The position numbers and the translations under genes were made by a program. Below are positions 15,035-24,400 of a DNA stretch of 64,000 nt, in pieces; within the stretch, counting starts at the first letter, position 1; every line of letters begins with the position of its first letter. The stretch is from contig CAVZMO010000016.1 of the NCBI GenBank assembly GCA_963776195.1, positions 62,001 to 126,000 on the forward strand, given 5' to 3'. Origin of the DNA: CAVZMO01 sp963776195. Lineage in GTDB: Bacteria; Nitrospirota; Thermodesulfovibrionia; Thermodesulfovibrionales; SM23-35. Below the pieces are notes generated by a model. It made no database searches. It saw only the letters and a program-made list of their open reading frames with translations, and had not been told where the DNA came from.

Positions 15035-16048
15035 ATGTCATACACAAACGCTATTTTCTACATAGACCCTGAGAATGGTAATGATGCCGCTCGGACAGCC
15101 CTGACCACGGTGACAGTTGCTAACCCATCCGGGACTATAACGAGATGTACCAAAGTGGGTCACGGTTTGATTACCGGTGCTGTGGTTACTCTGACCTTGT
15201 TTACATCATGGTTAAATGCGGTTTGGAAAATAACCAGGGTTGATGACGACAATTTTGATTTGATCGATGCTGTTTGGCAAGCAACCGCAGATAATAATGG
15301 TACCGTTACCCCGTTCGGAGGTATGAATTGGGCGGATGCATGGAAAACATTAACTTCCGGGGCAACATCTGCCCGTCTACAAGCCGGCGATTTCGTTAAA
15401 ATTAAGAAATCTCCCGATCCTGTATCTTTAGGGATTAACGCCACATGGACGGATGATAATATAGCAGTTACCCTCGCTTCCGCACTTACGAAAACGATAT
15501 GTAATTGTGAGTCGATCTGGACGCCGGAAGCTAATGTCTTGGCGGCAACCTCCAATGTAAGGCAACAAGGTTCTCTCTCTGCTTATATTACGTTTCAAGC
15601 TTTATTTACAACAGGGAAAGGTGCTCATTTCGATCTTGGCTCCGATATGAATTTTAGTGCTTATACGGGGATAACTTTCTGGATTCAGGCAACCACGGCG
15701 GTAGCCACTCCGAATATCTTAAGAATTGATCTTTGCTCGGATGCGGCAGGAGACACTGTTGTGGACAGCTTTACAATCGCTTCTAAATTACCGGCCAATG
15801 CATATATACCTCTTAAAATACTAAAGGATGGCGGAGGGAATCTTGGCAGTTCTATCCGCTCCATTAGGATTCATATGTTGATAGACACCACGGTTAATGT
15901 AAGGTTGGACAATTTTGAAGCATGTAATGATTTTTCACTCCAAAGTGTTATAAGAAAAAGCACTGATGATCCCGCGTTCTCTGGTGAATGTTGGTTCCCA
16001 ATTAAATCAATACTTGAAACTGCAATAGTTCTCGGTCTACCAGTATAG
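15035..16048 (+). CDS. tail-fibre/receptor-binding protein, N-terminal part of a broken gene
   Basis: 337 residues, beginning MSYTNAIFYIDPENGNDAA, a common N-terminus of phage tail-fibre and appendage proteins. A beta-rich region follows, and residues about 185-300 look like a jelly-roll carbohydrate-binding module. The frame stops at 16046-16048, but another frame continues at once with GGQSGGDIKYYGTTESAL, so the gene was longer and has lost register near 16020-16050. TGGAGG precedes the ATG. Base composition is more AT-rich than the head genes. Confidence 0.6.
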   Translation: MSYTNAIFYIDPENGNDAARTALTTVTVANPSGTITRCTKVGHGLITGAVVTLTLFTSWLNAVWKITRVDDDNFDLIDAVWQATADNNGTVTPFGGMNWADAWKTLTSGATSARLQAGDFVKIKKSPDPVSLGINATWTDDNIAVTLASALTKTICNCESIWTPEANVLAATSNVRQQGSLSAYITFQALFTTGKGAHFDLGSDMNFSAYTGITFWIQATTAVATPNILRIDLCSDAAGDTVVDSFTIASKLPANAYIPLKILKDGGGNLGSSIRSIRIHMLIDTTVNVRLDNFEACNDFSLQSVIRKSTDDPAFSGECWFPIKSILETAIVLGLPV

Positions 16049-16050
16049 GT

Positions 16051-16938
16051 GGACAGAGCGGCGGGGATATTAAATATTACGGTACAACGGAGTCGGCTCT
16101 CACCTATAGGCGGGAGCAATTCCTGACCGATCCGATAAGTAATGAAACGACCATTCAAAAAGCGGGGACTATAGGTAGTTTAATTACTTATTCTGGCGGG
16201 TGGAATAGCAGTACGGGATTACAGGATGGCGATACATGGCTGTCACCTAACGGAAATACTTTGGCGGGGATTACTGCATCAAATAAACCATATACAAAAT
16301 ATGAAAGATTATTTGTTGCTCGTTGCGCTATAGGATTCACCGTGAGTGGTGCTGGAATTATAAAGGATAGGGTTGGCGGGGCAGGTTGTGTTTCGGATTG
16401 TATTAATAATAGTACCCTTACCAGCGGAGATATGATTATAAATAATGCTTATTTCGGAGGTACTGCCGGAACCGGCATTGATATTACCGGTTCGGGACTC
16501 GCTCTTTTAAGATTAAGCGATATAAAAATGTCCGGTGGATCAGTTTCGGCAAATTCATACGGAGTTTTTGCAAGGAATAATGTGGCTGTAATTGGCGATA
16601 CGGTCAAATGTTGGGGATTCCCCGGATCAGGTTCTTACGGCTGTTGGTTTTGTGGCCCGGCACTTATCAAAGACCTACATACCCGCAAAAACTCTAAGTC
16701 CATAACTTTGCAATTTCAATATATCCGTATTTTTATTAACCTGAACATGGAAGAAGCCGAAGCCGATAGATTTAATGAAGGTAGTTCAGACGCACGAGGT
16801 ATTCATCCTTTAACATATTATTCAGTCCAAAAATACCTTACGGTAGAAGGAGATAATCGCAGATATTATAAATACGGTGAAATCCGTAGTGTATCTGGTC
16901 TGAAGCAAGAGGCGGGAGTGGCATATGTGCTCAAATGA
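16051..16938 (+). CDS. tail-fibre gene, second fragment
   Basis: This frame is open from before 16051 to TGA 16938 and continues the fibre protein in another register. It is glycine-, serine- and asparagine-rich with short beta repeats (GTAGTGIDITGSGLALLRLS), typical of beta-helix fibre shafts. The first possible initiation in this frame has no ribosome site, so it is a fragment and not an independent gene. Confidence 0.5.
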   Translation, partial: GQSGGDIKYYGTTESALTYRREQFLTDPISNETTIQKAGTIGSLITYSGGWNSSTGLQDGDTWLSPNGNTLAGITASNKPYTKYERLFVARCAIGFTVSGAGIIKDRVGGAGCVSDCINNSTLTSGDMIINNAYFGGTAGTGIDITGSGLALLRLSDIKMSGGSVSANSYGVFARNNVAVIGDTVKCWGFPGSGSYGCWFCGPALIKDLHTRKNSKSITLQFQYIRIFINLNMEEAEADRFNEGSSDARGIHPLTYYSVQKYLTVEGDNRRYYKYGEIRSVSGLKQEAGVAYVLK

Positions 16939-17008
16939 TTCCTAACGATGCAAACAATAAACTTCAACTTTTCCTTGGGTCTATCCCCGTACAGTCCGGC
17001 GTTCAGTA

Positions 17009-17347
17009 ATGGTAAGTATTTATCTTAAAGCGTCGGCAGATTATAACGGAAACAATCCGAATATATCCATTTATAAGGATGGATTTCTAGTAGTGGCGGC
17101 CCAGGCATGTGTAACGTCGACTTCTTATCAACAATTTTCTATAAGTTACACTCCTACCGTGAACGGTCTCATTGAACTTGTTGTGGATTGTGCCGGAACA
17201 GTAGGGAGCATTTATGCGGATGATGTAGGTTTTGCCGGAATAACTCAACCGCTTAACACCTGGTCACGGGGATTTCCCGTTTTTGCACAAATTGCATCTA
17301 CAGGAAGCGGCGGCGGTAATCTTATCGATGGAGGGCTTGTCAGATGA
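17009..17347 (+). CDS. tail-fibre gene, third fragment
   Basis: A 112-residue beta-rich frame (MVSIYLKASADYNG), again in a new register. A short piece in yet another frame (16935-17009, MIPNDANNKLQLFLG) fits between this and the previous fragment. The content looks like a carbohydrate-binding jelly-roll domain (FSISYTPTVNGLIELVVDC). It stops at 17347, and the next frame takes over with SDEKLILDIYPPYIP. Confidence 0.45.
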   Translation: MVSIYLKASADYNGNNPNISIYKDGFLVVAAQACVTSTSYQQFSISYTPTVNGLIELVVDCAGTVGSIYADDVGFAGITQPLNTWSRGFPVFAQIASTGSGGGNLIDGGLVR

Positions 17348-17618
17348 AAAACTTATTCTTGATATTTATCCGCCATATATTCCTTTTCTCGTTCAATGTA
17401 CGAAAGCGGCGGGTGATAAAATCAATCCCACAGTTGATAACCTTATCATTTATGAGCAATACCCAGGGGATAGTACCTTTAGTTCAGGAACAATAACGGG
17501 GTCTCCTTTCGATCCCGCTCAGATCAACAATAAAACAGGGCTTTGGGGTGTACTCATTGTGAAATCAGCTTTCACAGCGGGGCAAGATTTATATTGCCCT
17601 TTGGGAAATGACCGTTGA
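17283..17618 (+). CDS. tail-fibre gene, fourth fragment
   Basis: The meaningful part starts near 17336 (LSDEKLILDIYPPYIPFLV) and ends at TGA 17618. The upstream residues of this frame are out-of-register noise. Around 17600 the protein continues in the frame of the 17608 gene (QDLY then IALWEMTVDGIT). Beta-rich, no motif recognised. Confidence 0.45.
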   Translation: MHKLHLQEAAAVILSMEGLSDEKLILDIYPPYIPFLVQCTKAAGDKINPTVDNLIIYEQYPGDSTFSSGTITGSPFDPAQINNKTGLWGVLIVKSAFTAGQDLYCPLGNDR

Positions 17619-19158
17619 CGGCATAACGACAGCAAAAATCGAAAGATATTTTGCTTGCAATGCCGCGTCGTTCAAGGCAAGCGGATTTTCCACATTCAAT
17701 CCGGCGTCCGATGAAGTAATAGTAGGAACAAATAATGACAAGGAAGGTTATATCGCAACGGTATCGGACAAAACCGGGTTCAGCATATCAGGCACAAAGA
17801 CCACACTTGATGCTTTGAACGATATAAGTTTAACTGATGTGGCGCAAGCTTTGGCCGACGGATTAGCCGCTTTGGGTGATCTTGCCGCCGCTACAGCTAC
17901 GGCAGTATGGGGATTTTTAACCAGAGCATTAACATCCGCTAATACTGATGAAACGCCCTCAAGAGACATGGCGGCTATAGGGGAGTCGGGCGCAACTTTG
18001 GACGAAATTGAAGGTTCTCTTGTGATAGCAAAGCAGGATACCCTTTTAGCTGTTGGCGAGGCTGTTTTGACTATCCCAACTGGAACCCTATTGAGTGATG
18101 ATCCACGTTTACCCGAAACTGTAATAGCTTCAAGCCTTGAAGTTGCGAAGGATGATACGGTGATGAAGGCCGGGGACTATGTAGCTCCGTTAGCACCACA
18201 AGAAATAAGGGATGCAATGAAGCTGGCTCCAAGTGAAGGCGATCCGGGCTTCGGAAGCATTGACGACAGGCTGGTTTATGTAACGTCTGGTATAGACGGG
18301 CTTCAAGAGCAGTTCGATCAAAATTTAGTGGGTATGACGCAGGTTGTAGTAAATGATGCCAATCCGACGAAATTATCTTTTATAGTAAACATGGGAAGCT
18401 GGCCTTCTGATGACTTCCTCGGTTCGATGTTGATTTTTCAGACAGGACTTAATCAAGTTACAGGACGAGAAATAACCGGATTTGAGTATATTGATGACAA
18501 TCATAATCGAATCACAGTTGACCGGGAATTTCTTAGCGACATAATGACCGGGGACATTGCTTTTATAAAAACGGGCGCCTGTAATAATTTGAGGCTTGGA
18601 GAAACTGCAAAAGAGGATACTCTCCTTACCGCCGCCGGCGCGATAATCCAGGCGATACCCACGGCTGAACAGATCGATGGACAATTTACTGCGAATCACG
18701 GTTCCGGATCCTGGGCAGATCAAGGAGGATCGGCTCCCACGGTGGAAGAAATCGATGCACACCTTACCGAACAACACGGAGAAGGATCCTGGAACTCCGC
18801 AGGATCTATCATACTTCCTGTCATGCAGGGGGAGATATACACAGCCACAGCAATGCAGGGCAGAGAAGTCCGGATCAAGCGTGGCGATACCCCGAGGATA
18901 ACCTTTGACCTTGGGACGGCCTGCACCGGGTGGACAGGTCGTTTCGGAGCGAAAAAGACCCTATCCGGTAACTACGTCATCGGACCCAAAAATATCTCCT
19001 GGATAGACGCGTCGAAGGGGCAGGGATATGTGGATCTCGACAAGACGGACACGAACCACATGGGCGAACATTATGCGGAGATTGAGATCGTCAAGGACGA
19101 ACAGACGCTCACCGCAATGGAATTTACTCTTAACCTTTTAAAAGACGTTATTACCTAA
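17608..19158 (+). CDS. tail-fibre / appendage protein, C-terminal part
   Basis: 516 residues. An N-terminal beta region is followed by an alanine-rich helical stretch (about 75-120) and two copies of a phage-fibre repeat, FTANHGSGSWADQG and LTEQHGEGSWNSAG, each after an IDxxxT-type helix. The last about 110 residues form a separate beta domain starting REVRIKRGDTPRITFDLG, which resembles baseplate upper-protein N-terminal modules. ATG 17608 may be a real internal start, but the reading clearly joins the upstream fragments. The next gene begins at its stop (TAATG). Confidence 0.55.
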   Translation: MTVDGITTAKIERYFACNAASFKASGFSTFNPASDEVIVGTNNDKEGYIATVSDKTGFSISGTKTTLDALNDISLTDVAQALADGLAALGDLAAATATAVWGFLTRALTSANTDETPSRDMAAIGESGATLDEIEGSLVIAKQDTLLAVGEAVLTIPTGTLLSDDPRLPETVIASSLEVAKDDTVMKAGDYVAPLAPQEIRDAMKLAPSEGDPGFGSIDDRLVYVTSGIDGLQEQFDQNLVGMTQVVVNDANPTKLSFIVNMGSWPSDDFLGSMLIFQTGLNQVTGREITGFEYIDDNHNRITVDREFLSDIMTGDIAFIKTGACNNLRLGETAKEDTLLTAAGAIIQAIPTAEQIDGQFTANHGSGSWADQGGSAPTVEEIDAHLTEQHGEGSWNSAGSIILPVMQGEIYTATAMQGREVRIKRGDTPRITFDLGTACTGWTGRFGAKKTLSGNYVIGPKNISWIDASKGQGYVDLDKTDTNHMGEHYAEIEIVKDEQTLTAMEFTLNLLKDVIT

Positions 19159-19823
19159 TGCCTGATTTTCGCTTCGGACTTAAGAAGCTCGATCAAAAGG
19201 GAAGGTTTTCTTTCGGGCTTAAAAGCAAATTCGGACTCAAGCCATGCGGCTGCAAAGTGGACTTCCACATCGAGGCGGACAAGGAAAATATCAATTTCCA
19301 GTTTGGGAATAGAAGATATGTATGGTTCCACTCGGACGGCGGATATTCCGTCCGGGTTTATCTTGAAGAGGGGGAAGTCAATATCCCCGGCGTAACCGTT
19401 TCCCTGTCTCGTATGCCCTCCGGAGCATTTATCGGCACACAAATAACAGATGGGGAAGGCGTTTGTTTTTTTGCGGGTCTTACCTACGGCTGGTATCGCG
19501 CATTTTTCGACTTCCCCGATGGCTATTCGGGAGAAGTCCAAAGTTTTTACATACAGTCGGGCTGGTTTCCCACCGGCGAAGTCCAATTAACTACGGCAAT
19601 TATAAATTTTGTCTTGATTGGCGAAAGATGCGCGAAAGAGCCCGAGTGGCGCGTAGAGTATTCCGCTTATATCTCAGGAGAGATAATTTCTCAGGGCGAT
19701 GACACCTTGACGCTCCGGGTCGATCTATGTTCTTCCCCAAATCAATCACTCACTATTGCGGCCATAATCGGGCGCTATTCCCAATCCTTGACTGTCCCGG
19801 TCACCTGTCGTTCCGTCGAATAG
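19158..19823 (+). CDS. phage structural protein with Cna-B/SpaA-like Ig domain
   Basis: A 221-aa protein. The N-terminus is basic and repetitive (FRFGLKKLDQKGRFSFGLKS). Residues about 60-125 resemble a CarboxypepD_reg/Cna-B fold (YSVRVYLEEGEVNIPGVTVS, GTQITDGEGVCFFAGL). The last third is a beta domain with several cysteines. Start overlaps the fibre stop. It ends at the third promoter-like repeat, so it closes the fibre block. An accessory role in host attachment is likely by position. Confidence 0.5.
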   Translation: MPDFRFGLKKLDQKGRFSFGLKSKFGLKPCGCKVDFHIEADKENINFQFGNRRYVWFHSDGGYSVRVYLEEGEVNIPGVTVSLSRMPSGAFIGTQITDGEGVCFFAGLTYGWYRAFFDFPDGYSGEVQSFYIQSGWFPTGEVQLTTAIINFVLIGERCAKEPEWRVEYSAYISGEIISQGDDTLTLRVDLCSSPNQSLTIAAIIGRYSQSLTVPVTCRSVE

Positions 19824-19863
19824 CTCCTGCCAGACTGCGCCAAAGTTTTTTGTTATGAATAAC
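19824..19863 (+). promoter_or_regulatory. prophage repeat element, copy 3 (probable late promoter)
   Basis: An exact third copy of CTCCTGCCAGACTGCGCCAA (19824-19843), starting directly after the TAG stop of the preceding gene, followed by TTTTTTGTTATGAATAA. The tail module starts 70 bases downstream with AAAGGAGGAGG and ATG 19912. This spacing is the clearest of the three and fits a promoter with a leader. Confidence 0.65.
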
Positions 19864-19911
19864 ACGTAACTCTAAACATAAGAACAGTAACTCTAAAAGG
19901 AGGAGGAATCA

Positions 19912-20821
19912 ATGAAACCCGAAAAAATTTACACGATAGGAAAGGGGCTGCTGCTTTTCAAGGCGGATGGGGAAAATAACTTTTCAGACCTCGGTAACTG
20001 TCCGGACTTTAAGTTCACCGTCAAGACGACAGAGCTCAAGCATTTTTCTTCAAGGGCAGGGTTCAAGACAAAGGACGACTCAGCTATCACTGAGCAGACT
20101 GCAGATGGATCTTTCACGCTCGACGACATGATGAACGAAAACATAAAGATGTTCATCATGGCAAGCACTATTGTCGACGTTGTGCAGGCGCAGGGCACAG
20201 TATCCGCACAGGCCGTCACCGCCGAGCTCGATAAATGGATAGAACTCGGGAAGAGAAAAATATCGAGTGTAACGGTCGCAGCTCAGGCTCCTTCCGCATG
20301 GGAATCAACCACAGCATATGCGCTGCACGATTTTGTGCCCGCTGGAACTTATAGGGCGGAATGTACCGCAGCCGGCACATCCGGATCAACGGAACCAACA
20401 TGGACAGGCCATGTACCTGGAGACACCATTACAGACGGCACGGTCACCTGGACTATCCGGAAGCTCACCTACACTATCGATACCGACTATCTCCTGAATA
20501 CCGAAGAAGGTCTCCTCATGCCCATCATCGAGGGAGATATCGAAGAAGACCAGGTGCTGTCCGTCGGCTTCACGCATGCCGCTATAACTGTCAAAAAAAT
20601 AAGTGCGGCAACCGCCAAGAAAATTCAAGGGCCATCTCTGGTTCATCGGAGATCCTCCGAAAGGGAGAGTAGCCGACATCAAGGGTTATGTGTCCCTGCT
20701 TCCTAACGGCGACTTTACGGTCATCGGCGACGACTGGACCAAATTCGGTTTTACTATGGAATTTCAGACCAACTGCGCATACACCGGCCTCTACGACTTT
20801 ATAGACAGGGGAACCATATAG
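19912..20821 (+). CDS. major tail tube protein with inserted carbohydrate-binding-like domain, frame broken
   Basis: The start (MKPEKIYTIGKGLLLFKADG) and the end (KFKGHLWFIGDPPKG ... DGDWTKFGFTMEF-type pattern) match siphophage tail tube subunits. A loop domain at about residues 125-180 (STTAYALHDFVPAGTYRAEC, EPTWTGHVPGDTITDGTVTW) is the small Trp/Tyr-rich module often inserted in phage structural proteins. The first frame runs to 20706 and turns into nonsense after KKIQG. The other frame (20603-20821) carries the true C-terminus. One extra A in AAGAAAATTC near 20620 explains this. The intact product would be about 302 aa. Confidence 0.65.
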
Positions 20822-20822
20822 C

Positions 20823-21332
20823 ATGAGCGAATTAAAAAAGCTTCTTCCCGGTGAAAAATATACGACCATCAGCGGAGAAGAGATAGTTGTTTATCCGATC
20901 CCATTTGCGAAGACGCTTGACTACATCGATGCGATCGCGGCGCTCGTCAATAAAATCACATCCTCGGGAATCAAGGTGGGGAAGCTGCTTGAAAAGGATA
21001 CTACGGCTATCAACGTCACGGTTCTTTTCAAGCTCGCTTTCGAGGAAGTTATAATTTTGATGTCTCTGGTCCTAGCGAAGCCGAAGGAATGGTTCACCGA
21101 ATCAATCGACTTTGCGGACGGCTGCGCTCTCCTGGACATCATAATCAAACAGAACATCGATAACGAACGCGCAAAAAAAAATCTCAAAGCTCTTATGGGG
21201 AGATTTCGTTCACTGTTACAGACGCCATCCAAACGCTCATCAGCGCAGGACACTCGTGGACCGAAATCAGAGGATATACAAGAGACCAGATCAGACTCTT
21301 CACAGAAAGCATCATCAAGCTCAGAAAATTAG
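20823..21332 (+). CDS. tail assembly chaperone (gpG-like), zero frame
   Basis: A 169-aa protein between tail tube and tape measure, the fixed position of tail-assembly chaperones. Residues 1-119 are regular helical protein. The run of nine A at 21173-21181 then offers a -1 slip into a frame that continues to 21454. After this site the zero frame becomes Ser/Lys-rich (TPSKRSSAQDTRGPKSEDIQ) and looks much less protein-like than the -1 frame. Confidence 0.7.
   Translation: MSELKKLLPGEKYTTISGEEIVVYPIPFAKTLDYIDAIAALVNKITSSGIKVGKLLEKDTTAINVTVLFKLAFEEVIILMSLVLAKPKEWFTESIDFADGCALLDIIIKQNIDNERAKKNLKALMGRFRSLLQTPSKRSSAQDTRGPKSEDIQETRSDSSQKASSSSEN
21173..21181 (+). promoter_or_regulatory. programmed -1 frameshift site (A9)
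   Basis: Nine A preceded by GC and followed by TCTC. In the zero frame it reads GCA AAA AAA AAT, containing the classic A-AAA-AAA heptamer. Slipping back one base gives AAA TCT CAA and enters a 91-codon open frame with clear coding character. Confidence 0.75.
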
Positions 21333-21454
21333 AAAGGGCGGCAGCGGTATGGGAGATGTTTCTTGCGACTCAGTGTACACAAAAAAGCGTGAGAGACCAC
21401 GTGTCTTCCATCGAAGGACGACCGGAGGATTCTTTTACAGATCATGGGGAATGA
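21179..21454 (+). CDS. tail assembly chaperone, -1 frame extension (gpGT-like)
   Basis: Entered by -1 slippage at A9, this 91-residue extension reads AIQTLISAGHSWTEIRGYTR, then DQIRLFTESIIKLRK, the pattern of the T part of lambda-type G/GT pairs, where the fusion recruits the tape measure protein. The fusion product would be about 210 aa. The extension has no start of its own and ends at TGA 21452-21454, overlapping the tape-measure ATG (21444). Confidence 0.7.
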   Translation, partial: KSQSSYGEISFTVTDAIQTLISAGHSWTEIRGYTRDQIRLFTESIIKLRKLERAAAVWEMFLATQCTQKSVRDHVSSIEGRPEDSFTDHGE

Positions 21455-24400
21455 AAATATAATAGAACTCATACTGCAGGCCCGTGATCTCGCTTCCGAG
21501 GCCCTGGAGCGACTTCGCGGCAATCTCGCCAAACTTCCCGCAGAAGCCGATAATATCAACGCTGCCTTTAAGGACCTGAAGATCCTGCCCACGGCCGAAC
21601 TTGAAGCACAGAAAACCAAGATTATCGCAGCCTACGAGCAGATCAAAAACTCGGCCACATCCACCGCTTCCGACATAACGCGGGCCGAGGCCGCAAAGAA
21701 CAAGGCCATTGAGGACCTCAATAGTCGTAACTTCGCTAATCAGGGGACTCTATTGGATTTCCTGAAAGAGCACTATATCGCCGTGACCGGCGCGATCATA
21801 GCGGCATGGGCCGGCATCAGCAAGGCAATGGAGTACGCCGATATCGGTGCCGCTGCGCTCCAGTCGGAAGAGTCCTTCCGTAATGTGACCCAGGCTTATG
21901 AGGTTGATGGCGACAAACTGCTCGCCAAAATGAAAGAGGTTTCTGTCGGGGCGATAGACGACAGTGAACTCATGCAGCGAGCGGTCAAGGCACTTCAGCA
22001 GGGACTAAACCCGGACCAGATAGTCAGCCTGCTTGAAGTCGCCCGGTCATCCGCAAGGGTCGCCGGCACCGATATAGCCTCGGCTTTTGACCGGATAGCG
22101 GAGGCGACCGCAAACCAGATGACGAGGGGCCTCAAGTCAATGGGCCTCATTATCGATCAAAACAAGGCATATGCGGATTATGCAAAAGCACTGGGAATTG
22201 CAAAAGACGCGCTAAATGAGCAGCAGCAGTCCCAGGCGCTTGCAAATGCGGCCGTTACGGAAGGACTGCGGCAAGCAGCAAACATGAACATGTCCCTTAT
22301 CACGGAGGCCGAGCAGCTCCAGATAAACAAAGCGAGGTTTAACGAGATCAAAGAATCCATCGGCAAGGACTTTGTTGCGGCCACCATCGCGGCAAAAGAA
22401 AATACGGTCGGGCTTGGGGTGGCTCTGGGCGCGGGCACACTCATTAACGCTCCAGCGCTGATCAAGGCAATATCGACAGCGATGCAGGGGAATGCTCTCG
22501 CTTCCGGAGCGGCCGCTATGGGGCTGAATGGTTTATTGGCAGCCGCCTCCGCGTTTGCGGGATACAAAATAGGCGACGAGTTCGAGAAGTGGTCTTCGGG
22601 ATATAACGACATCGTCGCGGACACCGAAAGACTTCAAGCCTCCCAGAAAAAATTAGATTCCACGCTCAGCTCGTCCCTCGCTCTCTTAGGCTTCTCGGGA
22701 CCGGATGCATGGGCCAAATATGAACAGGCCATGAAGAGCGGCAATCTGATCGTCGACCAGACCACGGGTAAACAGACGAACCTTGTGGAACAATTAAAAC
22801 AGACGATTTCCATCATAGAGGCGCAGGCTCAGACCCTTCAGGCGTCTTCGCAGTATGAGCTTGGACTCATCAAACAGGACTTCGAGATGGCTAAGATCAC
22901 CGTCGACCAGTACCTCGCCTTTGTGAAAAACAGGCAGCAGCAGGTCACCGACGCACAGGTGGCAGCGGCGCAGATGAGGATAGAAGAGACAAAAAAAGAA
23001 TACCAGATGAAGATGATCTCGGAAGACGATATGAAGGCCAAAGTCGCAGTCATCACCGAGCAGATCACGCAGATAAAAATAAAAGGCATTCAGGATTACC
23101 AAGGCAAACAGGACGAGGCGGATAAGGAGGCACTGGACAAAGTCAAAAAGAGCGCGGAGGAACAGTTCGCCGCATGGAAGGATCTGCAGCAAAAGAAGCT
23201 CGATGCGATGAAGGCGAATATAGACCTCCAGAACGCGATCGACGACGCAGCCGTAAAAGCGGGCGTAATGCGCGAATCCGAGGCCATGCAAAACAAACTG
23301 AACCGGCTCTACGATTATTACGACGCTCAAATTCAAAAGGCCCAGCAGACAGCCGACAGAATTGCCGCGCTCGAGGAGCAGGGTTTCTACAAGACTAAGG
23401 AAGCGCGGGACAAGGCGAACCAGGAATACGCCGACGCCCTGTCTGAGAAAGAGCGCCTGCAGGCGGAGCTTCAGCAGAACATCGTCACGTCCAGTCAGCA
23501 GATTACCGCCGCGCAGGGAAAAGAGGAGCAGGATGCGACCGCCTTTGTGCTCCAGCAGACCCAGGACAGAATAGCTATTGCCGAGAACGAAAGAGACCAG
23601 AAGTTGAAGACCCTCGAAGAATACTATCAGAAGGGCCTGGTAGACGCCCAACAATATGCGGACGCGCAGGCCGCCATAGAAAAATCCTTTACGGACAAAA
23701 CCACAGAGGAAGTCAAAAAGTCCGTCGTCGTCTGGACCACGCAAGTCAAGGACATGGCAGAGGGTTGGCACGCAATGGTTGATTATATTCGCTCGTCGCC
23801 CTGGTTCACTTCGGATTCGCTCTTCGGGAAGGATTGGTGGCAATCGAAGTCTGTTTTCCAGGAGTTTGCTGATGCGGTAAAGGAGGTCTATAAGGATACG
23901 GTAGATACGATACAGTTCGCAATGGGCGACATAGATGATTCCTGGGCATCGATAAAGGCTTCGGGCATTCATGGACTCGCCGATGCGCAGGATCTTTTCA
24001 AGGACCTGCTCTGGCAATACAGTACAAATGTCGAGGGCTTTTATAACTATATGACCGGGGCAGGGAAAAAAATTGCTGAATCCGTAGGTTTGACGGTAGA
24101 GGAATGGATCGGGAGGGTTTCTGATTATGTGAATTACGTGAAGGGCCTGCTAATGTCCCTCCAGGACTATATCGGGAGCCTCAGGCAGCAGTTGATGCAG
24201 CTCAGGGGCGACAGTCTTGGCGAGCTGGAGATGTGGTATGAAGAGGAGAAGAATAAGCTCAATGAGACATACGGCGAGGAGCTGAAGAACACGAAGGAGT
24301 ACTACGAAGCCCTTGCGCTCATCGTAGAACTTTATAAGGAGAAGAAAAAGAAGATACTCGATGAGATGGCAAGCGATGAAGAAGACTCTAAAGATAAATC

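Noticed and set aside
22794..24017. 407-codon minus-strand ORF
   Set aside because: Shadow of the tape measure coiled coil; leucine-rich by antisense codon bias only.
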